Assembly (NCBI GenBank): GCA_022560025.1
Contig: JAFISE010000027.1
Location: 62,001-126,000, forward strand
Direction: 5' to 3'
Source: Stagonosporopsis chrysanthemi
Taxonomy: Eukaryota > Ascomycota > Dothideomycetes > Pleosporales > Didymellaceae
Length of the DNA stretch: 64,000 nt
Part shown: one piece after another, positions 43,288 to 52,874 of the stretch
Layout of the letters: each line of letters opens with the position of its first letter
Numbering within the stretch: position 1 is the first letter of the stretch
The notes under the pieces: generated by a model
Databases searched by the model: none
Seen by the model: only the letters and a program-made list of their open reading frames with translations
What the model was told of the DNA's origin: nothing
Program-made: the position numbers and the translations under genes

Positions 43288-46200
43288 TGTACTGCAGCCG
43301 CCATCAAAACACCAGAACAGTAACAGGCGCTGTCGCGAATCTGTCGATGGATCCTGCAGCACGCTTGTGGCGCCTGACCCTGAGGCACAATACCAGGGTT
43401 TGAGAAGTCATTTCCTCGTGTACCCCCGCCTTGCGAACGAAGAGGATCTTCGTGTATCCTCGGATCCATTGCGACTTGTGATTCTCCGATTCTGATGGAC
43501 TCCGCGGATGGAGACATGTCAACAGCTCTTGTCGCGACAAATGGCCGCAGATATTGCTTTTTCACAGCCCAACACATTCCGGTACCCGTCCGGGAGCTGC
43601 AAGTGGAGCATTCGAGATTGACAGGGATGCAGCGTTGGTTCCTGGTCTACGGTGCGTGCGACCGATGTTCTCAAATCTTCGCCACAACCTTCAGCAATCC
43701 TTGTTGATCATTCGATAGCCGGCTTTGGCTCACAGCTCCAAAATTGCACCATTGGGCTCATTCAATTGTCGCGGTATGGTCAACACGGCTATCGCAGTAC
43801 AGAGGTGCGTCTCTCAGTGTAGGACTGTCGCGGCTGTGCCCGTCGCACAGTGCGGATCATCCCATACCAGATAAGGGTCGACTTCCAGTAGATGAGCGGC
43901 AAGGCTGTACATCGACAAAGCGATCTATCATTTTCCCAAGATTAGCGCTAATGCAGCCACAAGGATACGCGACAAATGCTCCCCTGCAACCTGCCTGCGT
44001 GTACACACAAGCCCCGCACTCGTTGAAGCAACGACCAAATAGTTCCAAGACGGACCTGTCAAGCAGTCTAATGCGCGAACTGAGATCCTACCTGAAGCAA
44101 TAGCCCGTCTCAGTGACTTGACCACTTGAGCCCGATTGTGCCACAGGCCGTCTCGGCGTCGCACACCTGGTTTACTGTGTGTACAATGGTACCGCGATCT
44201 AAGACTTGAGTCGAGCATCATCACGGCTCGTCATTTTCTCTGATTCTGGACACGGGCATACCCCTCGGACGCCCCACCACAGCGCATAGAAGCCACCGTT
44301 GGCATACCGGTAATATTGTACAAACCGACGTCAACTCCCGACTTCGCTAATCTTGCTAGCGTGTCGGAGAGCCTCCGCGTGCTGACGAGCCGTCTTCCCC
44401 GAGACATCCATGTTTAATGAAACGGCCGTCAAGGCGGATGCATGGATGCGGAATCCAGTCTGGGCTGAAGATCATATATGAACAAGTTATCGATCTTCCA
44501 ATGAGCATGACTGGGTGATTGATAGCGTGGATCTATTCGAGATTGCTAATCGCTCTTCAGGTGTCTTACGGGGGTTGTGATTGTTTGTCTCTCCTACTGC
44601 CGTACTCTGCGTCTTCCTTTGCCAGGTTCCTCTATCCCGCTTTCAAAAACGCACCTAGGGTCACGAAGATTAGCCACATCGACTAGCGTCTACTCCAGCG
44701 CGCCTGAAGCCATCAGTAGCACCAACGGCAGGAAGCCCACCGGGCCGACTGCCTGCATGGTCTTCGATCTTCTGAAGCAGAAGAGCAGACCGCTCTTCTC
44801 GATCTCCGATTACCAGGCGCCAGTATTATGATCCTGACGAACGAGGCACTGGATTCGCTGGGAGATGTCTCCGGGCGGCGTCGGATTCTGCGTACCGGGC
44901 TCTTGGAATTGTATACAGTCCTGTCACAGCTAATCATTTCATTCGCCAGGTCTAGCTGCACCGTGAAACGGGCCCTAGGCAAACGTAGCGTAACGGTTTC
45001 TCGGCAGGCAAGGGCCGTGCCGCTTACAAGACCTCTCATATCACTTACTCTACGTCTTCGACTTGATTACCAGCTGATGGTAGTCAGTCTGGCAAGTTCC
45101 ACACCAGTTACGCTCAGGAACTTGCATCGCCACCGTCTACCAGACCACAAGTCTCGCTCGCCGCATCGGACCGATGCCGACATTGGAGCAACGTTACATG
45201 CTGAGCGCAACTGTCGGTGTGCGTTGTAACAACGAGAATGGCATTGCCTACATTGCCATTGTCGTTATCGCGTCAAGAGCAAGCAGGAAGCGGTACGACG
45301 CTTCGACTGCCCGATCTCGCCGCTCAAAACGGACAATTGGACCTGCCGCCGGCACAGAAATTTTGATCCGCGAGCGTGACCTCACTTTAAGCTTCAGTCT
45401 GCCCAGATCCGGCAGGTACATGTGACACAATACCACTACCGACGGACTGAGACACCGAACGCGAGGCTGAGTGGCACTGAGCATTCATGTTTCGAGGTGT
45501 GGCTTGCTGGATAGTACCTCGACTCGAGTCACTCATCTGCAAGTCTATGTGGTTTTCAGACTAATGTGAGACATTGATGTCTTTGCGGAAGCACCTCTTG
45601 TACATCGCACGACGCAGCTGAATCATTCCGCAGTTACACAGAGAATCGGAAGGAGACTAATCACTGTTCAACGGGATTTCCCTTCACGCCATCCCAAGAC
45701 TACGGTTAAGACAGCCCGCGATCGGTCGAATGTATTTGCTACTTCTCTTTTCAGCAAAACTCACATCGCTTCTTCGATTGTGAGTATCAAACAGTTATGT
45801 GTCCTTGCAATGTCGGTGATTTGGTTACACAGGCATCCGCGTTGAATCAGAGACCGGTCCCGTTTGCTCAAGCGCTGCAGCTACGCATAATCGACCTCTC
45901 ATACAGCATAAGCAACACTATCAATCCGGCGTCGACGCAACTTCAGTCTGATGTGCGTTGCTTGCGCAGTTGCCCCCGCAAACTACTTCAGGACATCTGA
46001 CGGTTCACTTGGTCGAAAACGGTCATTCACTTGGCCTTCCGGCTTGTGTAACCCGCGCCTGCTCCATCCACGCCGCCAGGCCACCCAGTCACTCCACCGC
46101 AGCCCCGGATTCCCACCGCCACGCTTCCCATCGATAGCGGTCTGGCAGCCTCCTTCCGTGTAACGACCGTCTCACTCCTCACGTCTCGCACAGCCAGTCC

Positions 46201-48251
46201 GCCACACGCTTCACGCCTCAGTCCCTCCATTGGCCGGAATCATTTCCGGTGTTCCCGCCTCCCGCGCGCCCGGGGAGTCATCCTGCACCGCAACCGCGAC
46301 GGCGACGCCGGGTGCGGCTCGCTCGGCTGACGCACGCGATGGCTTACGGCAGTCGTATGCAATGGCCTGCGTGAAACAGGCGTCGAGGCCGGGATCAGGT
46401 GGTACGAATGCAGGTCCTAGGGGGGATTGGCGGTAGAGCGGGTTTGTCGACGGTGAGGCCGTGCGACAGCAGACGAGACGAGACGGGGCGGCATCGGAGG
46501 GCACGACTCGTTTGCGCGATCGAGACGTGGGTGCTGGGGCCATCAATCTGACGTGTGGCGCAAAAAGAACTGGGCTGACGCGCAGTGACGGTCGGGGGTG
46601 CTGTGCCGACTGGAGGATGTAGACGTCGATTTTTCACTCTCTCCAGCTGTATTCGTTTCAAGCGGAGCTATTACGAGGGTACGACTGATGGACGCTGTGC
46701 GCAGATTCTGATCTATTTCCGCTTCGCCAGCGCAGCTGTCATCTCGCACTCCGCCGGCGCTTCGACGACGAAACAAGATGCGATGAGAAGAGACGAGATA
46801 CCGGACCGACTGCATTCTTCCAAACCCCTCTCAATATCGCCATACCGACGCAGCTAAACACCCCGTCCGACCCTCTCCTCGTTTCAGCACCTACACTACC
46901 TATTGCATCCCCACCGCAAACACCTAAAGAATGCCAACCCTAAACCCGTCCTCTTCTGTTCCATTATCCGTCCGTCTTCCCCCATACATCCATCTTCCCT
47001 CATCCATCCATTCTCCATCATCCATCCATTCTCCCTCATCCATCTTTTCCCCCACCTTGTCCATTTCTTCAGGTACGCACGCCTGCCCTCAGCACCATCC
47101 TAGCCCTTATACTACCCCTACACCTCCACCTCCACCACCACCACAAACCGTATCAGCGCCCTCCTCACGGCTGTTCTCCCGCCTGTGTGTGGAAGGGAGG
47201 GCAGTGATCAGCTACTTCCTCTCCCTGCTCGCGGTCGGGGGCCTCAGCGACTCAATTCGGTCTCGGGGTCATGTGATACTGGAGCTTTGTTCGAGCTTCT
47301 CGGCGGCTTGTATGTGTGTATGGAGAGGGTCGTGGTTGGGCGCTAAGACGGGCGAATGTAGGACGTGAATAGTAAACATGAACAAGGATAGAAGAGCAGG
47401 CTGTGGATAGGAACAAAGATAGTTGGTGACGCACTCAAGCCCTCATCTCTGTTTCCTCTCCTCCTCCCACAATCCCCGCCGTACAGCCCGTTGCATGCTA
47501 GCCAGCTAGTCGGCCCCCCTCCCTCCCCTATTACCCGTCATTTAAATCGCGTACAACAACCCTAGCCCGTGTAAGCTGTTTCTCTATCTACATTCCCATC
47601 ATCCTGCGCACGCAGACGCGCCTACAATCCTTCACTCCCCCTAACTACAACTACAACTTCTCTGCTTCCCCCCTGTCTTGCGTCTCTTCCTCCTATCCTT
47701 TATTACCCCCTTCTAACCCTGATTCCTATCTAGACAACGCACTCTTCACAACGCACTTAAACCCTCTGCGTATTTGCAAAAGTAGCATTCTCTACACTGT
47801 TGCCAACCTTATCTTCTTCTTTATCCTATCTTTGCCCCCTATCCCTACCTTACCCCATCACGCCTCCCTAATTTTACTCCCGCGCGGCGCGACTAACAGC
47901 GTAGAAACAGATCTATATATGAATATGTATAGCAAACAGATGTGCACACAGACATCGATAAACATGCGATACGTGTATATACATATAGAATAAATTAGTA
48001 AGCAACGCAGTGTAGTGCAGACTATGCAGTATAGCGCATATTTTACATTATAATTTTCTTGCTATTATTGTATAGCGTCTGTTAAAATTTCTATCTGCAT
48101 CTCTGCATCTCTATCTCTATCTCTCCCCTCTCTCCTTTCTCTACCTCTACCCCGTCCCCCCTTCTCTCCCACCTTCTCTAGAGCCATCATCCGCTATACC
48201 CGCCCTCAGGCCCCGTCATGCCGTCCGTCTCTATCCCCAGCTCCCCTGCGC

Positions 48252-48271
48252 GCTGCGTGCTGTCACGCAGC
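48252..48271. repeat. 8-bp perfect hairpin
   Basis: GCTGCGTG and CACGCAGC flank a 4-nt loop (CTGT), just before the (CTA)n tract. Possibly a terminator-like or ncRNA structure; function unknown. Confidence 0.6.
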
Positions 48272-48286
48272 ACACCTGCGCTTAGG

Positions 48287-48337
<51 letters not shown>

Positions 48338-48338
48338 T

Positions 48339-48373
<35 letters not shown>

Positions 48374-48385
48374 CTACTCCTACTC
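48287..48385. repeat. (CTA)n microsatellite
   Basis: About 28 near-perfect CTA units with a single interruption (CTATTACTA), ending in CTC/CTA units. Confidence 0.95.
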
Positions 48386-49005
48386 CCCAGCTAAAGAAAA
48401 GATTATCCCACAACAGCAATAAAAAGAGTAGAAATTCGACTACAGGGACTAGATAGGACTACGTCCCTTCTCCCCCCCCCTCTCTCTCCCTTCTTCTTAC
48501 TACGCTTATTTCTATTCCCATCTCTATCCCCATCTCTACTCTCATCTCATCTCCTTCCCTTCTCTTAGATCTTCTTAGCTAGCTAGAAACGCTTCTTCTC
48601 TGCTCTTCTGCGCTCTTTGGAGCTTGGTAGTCTGATTTGTGTCCTCTTGGGTTTGAGTTTGAGTTTAGATGTAGCTTTGATTTTACCTTTACTTTTTTTC
48701 ACTTATGCTTGTTTTGCGTTTTGTTTCTAAGGAGCGGGAGGGGAGTGGGTTGGTCTTGGGTTGCTTGCTTGCTTAGTTTCTCGCTTGCTGGCTGAACGGG
48801 GTAGTTATAGGATGGATAGGTAGGTAAGATAGTCAAGGGGTAGATTCTCTACTAATCGACTGACTGACAAACCAAGTAAACAAACACGTAGGGTGGGAGA
48901 TGGGATAGGATCAGGTTTAGCAAGGTACATCACAGCACAGTACAGCACTTGTCTAGTGCGCTATTCAATAGCTTAACATAACATCGCTAACAGGGCTGAT
49001 TCGAT

Positions 49006-49067
49006 ACCACCACCACTGCTACTACCACCACCACCGCTACCACCACCACCACCACCACCACCACTAC
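49006..49067. repeat. (ACC)n microsatellite near the PLC1 stop
   Basis: Imperfect ACC/GCT repeats within 100 nt of the PLC1 stop, probably in its 3'UTR. Confidence 0.9.
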
Positions 49068-49102
49068 CTCTATCCCCCCCCCCCGTCCCTATCTCGCACC
49101 CC

Positions 49103-51169
49103 CTACTTGAAAACCTTGCCAATCTTCACCAACACCACACCCCCCGTAACGACGCCATTACTATCATACAAATGCAGCAGCCTTGTGCCCGGCTGGAGGC
49201 GATCGAGGCGGAAACAGGCCCAGGCGGCGAGATCGTCCGAGATGCGCTCGTCGTCCATGACTTTGAATCTGACAAACGTGAGATGGTCGGTGACGCCGGG
49301 GATGTCCTCAAAGGCGACGACTTCGCGGGCAAAGTCCGGGTTGGTGGTGCGGTAGGTGCGGGTCTTCTTCTTGTACTCTGGTTTGGAGCCGCGGCCGTCG
49401 CCGGGGAGGGGGAGGGCGTCGCGCTCCTCGGGGCGCTCGAGGTGGAGTTCGACTTTGACGTAGGGTTTGAAGTCGTTGGGGTCGTCTTCGGAGGGGGGCA
49501 GGGGGATGTTCTGGGCGGCGAGGAACTCGATGGTGAGGGTGAGGGAGCGGCGGACGAGGGCGTCCTTTTGGGTGAGGGCGGAGCTGGCGCTGCGGTAGCC
49601 GGGGGGCTTCAGCACCCAGCCGCCGGTGCCGGCGAACATGGCTTCGTTCTGCATCATGCCGCCGTCCCAGCGCTGCCAGTTGAGGGCGACAATCTGCACG
49701 CCGGCGCGCCAGAAGACGGAGGGGTTGAGGTTGCCCGAGGTGATGCGCAGGCTCTTGGGGTAGGCGCGCATGAAGAAGTGTTTGTTGTGGTGGAAGAGGA
49801 TCTCGGGCTGGGATTCGTGCACCTCCATGAGCGTCTTTTCGGACAGCGAGAAGACGTGCGTGGGGATGCTGGCCTCGGGCGCGGTGAGGCTCTTGTACGA
49901 GTAGCCGCCGCAGTAGACGCCCAGGCGGGCGAGGGCCTCGATGACCTTGGGCTTGGGGGGCGGCTTCTGGCCGTTGGGTAGGTCGTCGTCGGACGCGGAC
50001 GAGGCGACCGAGGTGGCGCTGTCCGTCTTCTGCAGCTCCGGGGCGGGGGCCTGCAGGGCGGTGGGGTTCGCGGTGGGGTTCGCGGTGGGGTTCGCGGTGG
50101 GGTTCGCGATGGGCGCGGCGGGCGCGGGCGAGGGCAGGCGGTGGCCGCGCTTCACCTTGACGAGGATCTTGCGCTCGAGCTCTTTCAGCGTCGGCAGCGG
50201 CGTCGTCTCGGGGGTGAGGGCCGAGTCGGGCGGGAGGTCGACCAGCATGCCGCGCCAGTACTCGGTCATCAGCTCGACCATGATCTCCTGCTGCTCGGGC
50301 CCGGCGTGCACCTCGAGGCTGACGATGAGGGGCAGGTGGGAGGCGGCGAAGGCGTAGTCGCGGATGGTGGCGCAGACCTCGCGGAAGCTCATCTCGCTCG
50401 TCAGCGTGTAGCCGTGGTAGACCTTGGGCTCGGCGCGGTACGTCGTGTCGCCCCTCCAGGGGGTGATGGTGTCGTCGCCGCGGGGCGCGCCCGCGTCGTC
50501 CCTCTTCGGCTCGTCGTCCTTGCCAACCGACTTGCCGCGTAGGCGCAGGGCCAGCTTCTCGCGGAAGCCCAGCTTGGCCGGGTCGCGCGGGACCTTGGCC
50601 TGGCCGACGCGCTCGGCCTCGTCCTCGGAGCTGGAGCTCGAGGGCGGGTCGCCGTCCCAGACGTCAATCTCGACGCAGCGGCAGCCGCGCAGCAGGACGT
50701 TGCGGTAGGCGTCGGTGCTGGAGTCGCTCGACAGCTGGTTGCCGGTGAGGTACGTGTTGTGGCTCGACGAGATGAAGTAGTTGGAGATGGGCAGCGAGGC
50801 GTCGAGCGCGGGCGGCGGGCCCATGGCGTTGGCCGCGCCCGTAAGGAAGTAGTCGGCGAAGCGCGTGAAGGAGCCGTCCTGCAGCAGCTGCGCGTCGGCG
50901 GCGGCATCGGCATCAGCATCGGCATTGGCATCAGCACCCGCGCACTGCTGCTCCTGCGCGAGCCATTGCATCCGGCCCTCGGGCGTGGCGAGGTCGCAGC
51001 GCGTCGAGACGTCGGCGTACACGGTGCGCAGGTACTTGACGACGAGCGGGGACAGGCTGTCGACCTCGCGCGCCTTGGTGGCCGCCGCCGCCGTGCCGCC
51101 GCCGGCCTGCAGCTGCGGCTGCTTCGTCTCGGGCGTGCCCAGCTTGCGGTCCGCGGGGGGGTTGTCCAT
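49103..51169 (-). CDS. PLC1: Phosphoinositide-specific phospholipase C
   Basis: Hydrolyses PtdIns(4,5)P2 to diacylglycerol and IP3, in calcium, growth and stress signalling; membrane-associated. Intronless, 688 aa. The N-terminal 120 residues contain only a short helical region before the catalytic core, with no obvious PH or EF-hand pair, and an Ala/Asp-rich run (DANADADADAAADA). The X box holds SSHNTYL with catalytic His137, CVEIDVWDG with metal-binding Glu/Asp, and VYHGYTLTS with His252. After a Ser/Asp-rich, Pro-rich linker (about 340-410) comes the Y box (GVYCGGYSYKSLTA, IVALNWQRWDGGMMQNEAMF). The C-terminal C2 domain (LTLTIEFLAAQNIPL, PYVKVELHL) ends near the stop. The linker contains four NPTA repeats encoded by 12-bp units. 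The long gap on its 3' side and the 24-bp promoter repeats are the unusual features. Identification is firm. Confidence 0.95.
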   Translation of the reverse strand: MDNPPADRKLGTPETKQPQLQAGGGTAAAATKAREVDSLSPLVVKYLRTVYADVSTRCDLATPEGRMQWLAQEQQCAGADANADADADAAADAQLLQDGSFTRFADYFLTGAANAMGPPPALDASLPISNYFISSSHNTYLTGNQLSSDSSTDAYRNVLLRGCRCVEIDVWDGDPPSSSSSEDEAERVGQAKVPRDPAKLGFREKLALRLRGKSVGKDDEPKRDDAGAPRGDDTITPWRGDTTYRAEPKVYHGYTLTSEMSFREVCATIRDYAFAASHLPLIVSLEVHAGPEQQEIMVELMTEYWRGMLVDLPPDSALTPETTPLPTLKELERKILVKVKRGHRLPSPAPAAPIANPTANPTANPTANPTALQAPAPELQKTDSATSVASSASDDDLPNGQKPPPKPKVIEALARLGVYCGGYSYKSLTAPEASIPTHVFSLSEKTLMEVHESQPEILFHHNKHFFMRAYPKSLRITSGNLNPSVFWRAGVQIVALNWQRWDGGMMQNEAMFAGTGGWVLKPPGYRSASSALTQKDALVRRSLTLTIEFLAAQNIPLPPSEDDPNDFKPYVKVELHLERPEERDALPLPGDGRGSKPEYKKKTRTYRTTNPDFAREVVAFEDIPGVTDHLTFVRFKVMDDERISDDLAAWACFRLDRLQPGTRLLHLYDSNGVVTGGVVLVKIGKVFK
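50058..50109. repeat. 12-bp repeats inside the PLC1 linker
   Basis: Four tandem copies of GCGGTGGGGTTC (with minor change at the end) encode the Asn-Pro-Thr-Ala repeats of the X-Y linker, on the minus strand. Confidence 0.9.
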
Positions 51170-52092
51170 GGTCGGTCGTCGAGGCCGTCTCGCACACAGC
51201 GCGGGTTCGAGGACGGTGATCAGTCGAGCGAGGTTGCCTGTCGTGTGTCTTCCGCGCCGGGTATGAGTGAGCAGCTCAGCTCCGCTTATGCTATGGTAGG
51301 GTATGCCGCTTATGCTATGGTAGGGTATGCCGCTTATGCTATGGTAGGGTATGCTAAGGTATGCTTTGGTATGGACGGTATGTATGCACTGCCCTCGTCA
51401 GCCACTCGCCCAACACGCAGACAGGACCTGTACATACGGCAGAAGGAAGCAGCACGCACGCAGAAGCCAGGCAAACACTCACAGTCGCAAAACCCCCCAG
51501 CCCCCGGCACAAACGCAGTCAGGCCCAGACGCCAGCGCACACCCAACCGCCAGTGCCAGGCGGGACGGCGCGTGCACGTTGAGGAGCTGCACAGACAGGC
51601 GGTCAGCACCCCGCGGCCTCCCCTTGGCAGCCGCGTACCCGTGCCATCGCCCAATGGAAACCGCTACTGCGCAATACAAATCATACAACACCTGCTTGTG
51701 TGCTGTCTACATAGTCATACCTAGTCGGCAGCAGCACGCGGCCGGCGCGGGTCGTGTTTTGCGCGCCCTGTTTCTGCGGGCGTGGTGGTGCAGCGACGTC
51801 ACTCAGGGTCCAGGCGAGCCAGGCCCAGACGGGCGACGGACGGTGGGATGCGTACAGTAGTTTGGGCCGCTGCGCCACTGCGGCTGGAGACAGCTTCGAT
51901 GGTGACAGTGACAGTAACAGTGACGAGTGACGAGTAACAGCCAACAAGTACAATAACAAACGCCCATCTCACCCACGCCCAGTCCTCAGCCCTGCCAGCG
52001 TGAAAGCAGAGCTCGAGACAAAAGACCAACCCCTGCCTTCCCCAACTGTTGTGGAACCCAAGCCCGAATCCCACGCCACTATCCATCCCACT
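51170..52092. other. Divergent PLC1 / cupin upstream region
   Basis: Upstream of both PLC1 (minus) and the small cupin (plus). Holds a 24-bp tandem repeat and short GTGACAGTAACAG-type repeats near 51905-51945. No protein-coding signal. Confidence 0.55.
51282..51353. repeat. Three perfect copies of a 24-bp tandem repeat
   Basis: Units at 51282, 51306 and 51330, each starting CCGCTTATGCTATGG and ending GGTATG; degenerate GGTATGCT-type units continue to about 51372. It lies 110-200 bp upstream of the PLC1 ATG, so it may contain transcription-factor sites, but there are no spacers, so it is not CRISPR-like. Confidence 0.95.
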
Positions 52093-52622
52093 ATGCCCTC
52101 CCGCACCGCCGCCGCAGAAGCAGAAGCCACAGTCCGCTCATGGGGCTACAGCCACGTCTTCACGTGGACGGATGGCCCGTACGTCTCCATTCCCTATTAC
52201 TCTATAACTATATCCCATCTCCTGCATATCCATCTCCTGCATATCCATCTCCCACATATCCATGTCCTACACATCCACCTACATATCCCACCTCCGCATC
52301 CCCATTCTCCCAGTGCCTGGCGTGACCATCATGACCGCTCCACTGCACAACTGACCCCCACCACAAAAATAGCAACACCCACTACCCCCCACACTCCCAC
52401 CGCGGCCGCACCACGCATCTGGTCCTCGCTGGGGCGCTGACAATGCGGTATCACGACTCTGAACCTGCGCACTCGCACGGCTCTGAAGGCAGTGGCGAGA
52501 CGGATGATGCGGGTGCTGAAAGGAAAGAACTCGGCCCCGGCGCGCGCTGGGACGTCGAGGCTGGCAGGGTGCACGAGGTGTGGGTTGGGGAGGGGGGGTG
52601 TACGTATGTGATTGGGGAGTGA
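52093..52622 (+). CDS. Small single-domain cupin protein
   Basis: Exons 52093-52178 and 52373-52622 give 111 aa. Exon 1 (MPSRTAAAEAEATVRSWGYS then HVFTWTDGP) joins through a 194-nt intron (GTACGT donor, CTGAC branch, AAATAG acceptor) to NTHYPPHSHRGRTTHLVLAG. The first cupin box gives a metal-binding HYPPHSH pair of His with the following TTHLVLAGALTM strand. The second part has DVEAGRVHEVWVGEGG with a third His and ends TYVIGE. Beta-barrel cupins of this size act as isomerases, dioxygenases or simple binding proteins; activity cannot be told here. No long ORF covers the gene, and a frame that reads through the intron is a repeat artefact. The intron contains CATATCCATCTCC-type repeats. Confidence comes from continuity of the cupin motifs across the join. 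Confidence 0.78.
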
Positions 52623-52659
52623 GATGGAATAGAGTAGAGAGTAGAGAGGACTGGATGTT

Positions 52660-52813
52660 AAGAGAGAGAGGGAGGGCGAGGAGGAGGAGAGGGAGAGAGG
52701 GGGAGGGAGGGGAGAGAGGGAGGGCGAGGAGGAGGAGAGGGGAGAGAGGGATGGATGGGTCAAATTGTGGCGTGTGCTGAGCAAAAGAGAGAGAGAGAGA
52801 GAGAGAGAGAGAC
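52660..52813. repeat. Purine-rich minisatellite and (GA)n
   Basis: Polypurine tract including an imperfect 48-bp duplication (AGGGCGAGGAGGAGGAGAGG at about 52673 and 52721) and a GAGA run at about 52786-52813. It lies between the convergent cupin and NUFIP1-like genes. Confidence 0.9.
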
Positions 52814-52874
52814 TGCCTGAATGGCTGACTGGCTGGCTGTACGACTACTTTCCCTCCCCACACATCCACACACA

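Larger units (their letters stand above)
43147..49102. other. 6-kb gene-poor region before PLC1
   Basis: No conserved protein found on either strand. 43.2-46.8 kb is ordinary mixed sequence with frames of at most about 130 residues and no motifs. 46.9-48.7 kb is strongly pyrimidine-rich on the plus strand (runs of CATCCATC and CTCTATCTCTATC), interrupted by an AT-rich block (about 47900-48080). The last 1 kb has simple repeats and forms the 3' flank of PLC1. The pyrimidine bias resembles the promoter/leader of a plus-strand transcript, but no coding follows. Confidence 0.5.

Noticed and set aside
49172..49981. 269-codon plus-strand frame
   Set aside because: Antisense shadow of PLC1 caused by GC-rich third positions.
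51282..51353. Direct repeats considered as CRISPR
   Set aside because: Copies abut with no spacers, and the organism is a eukaryote.
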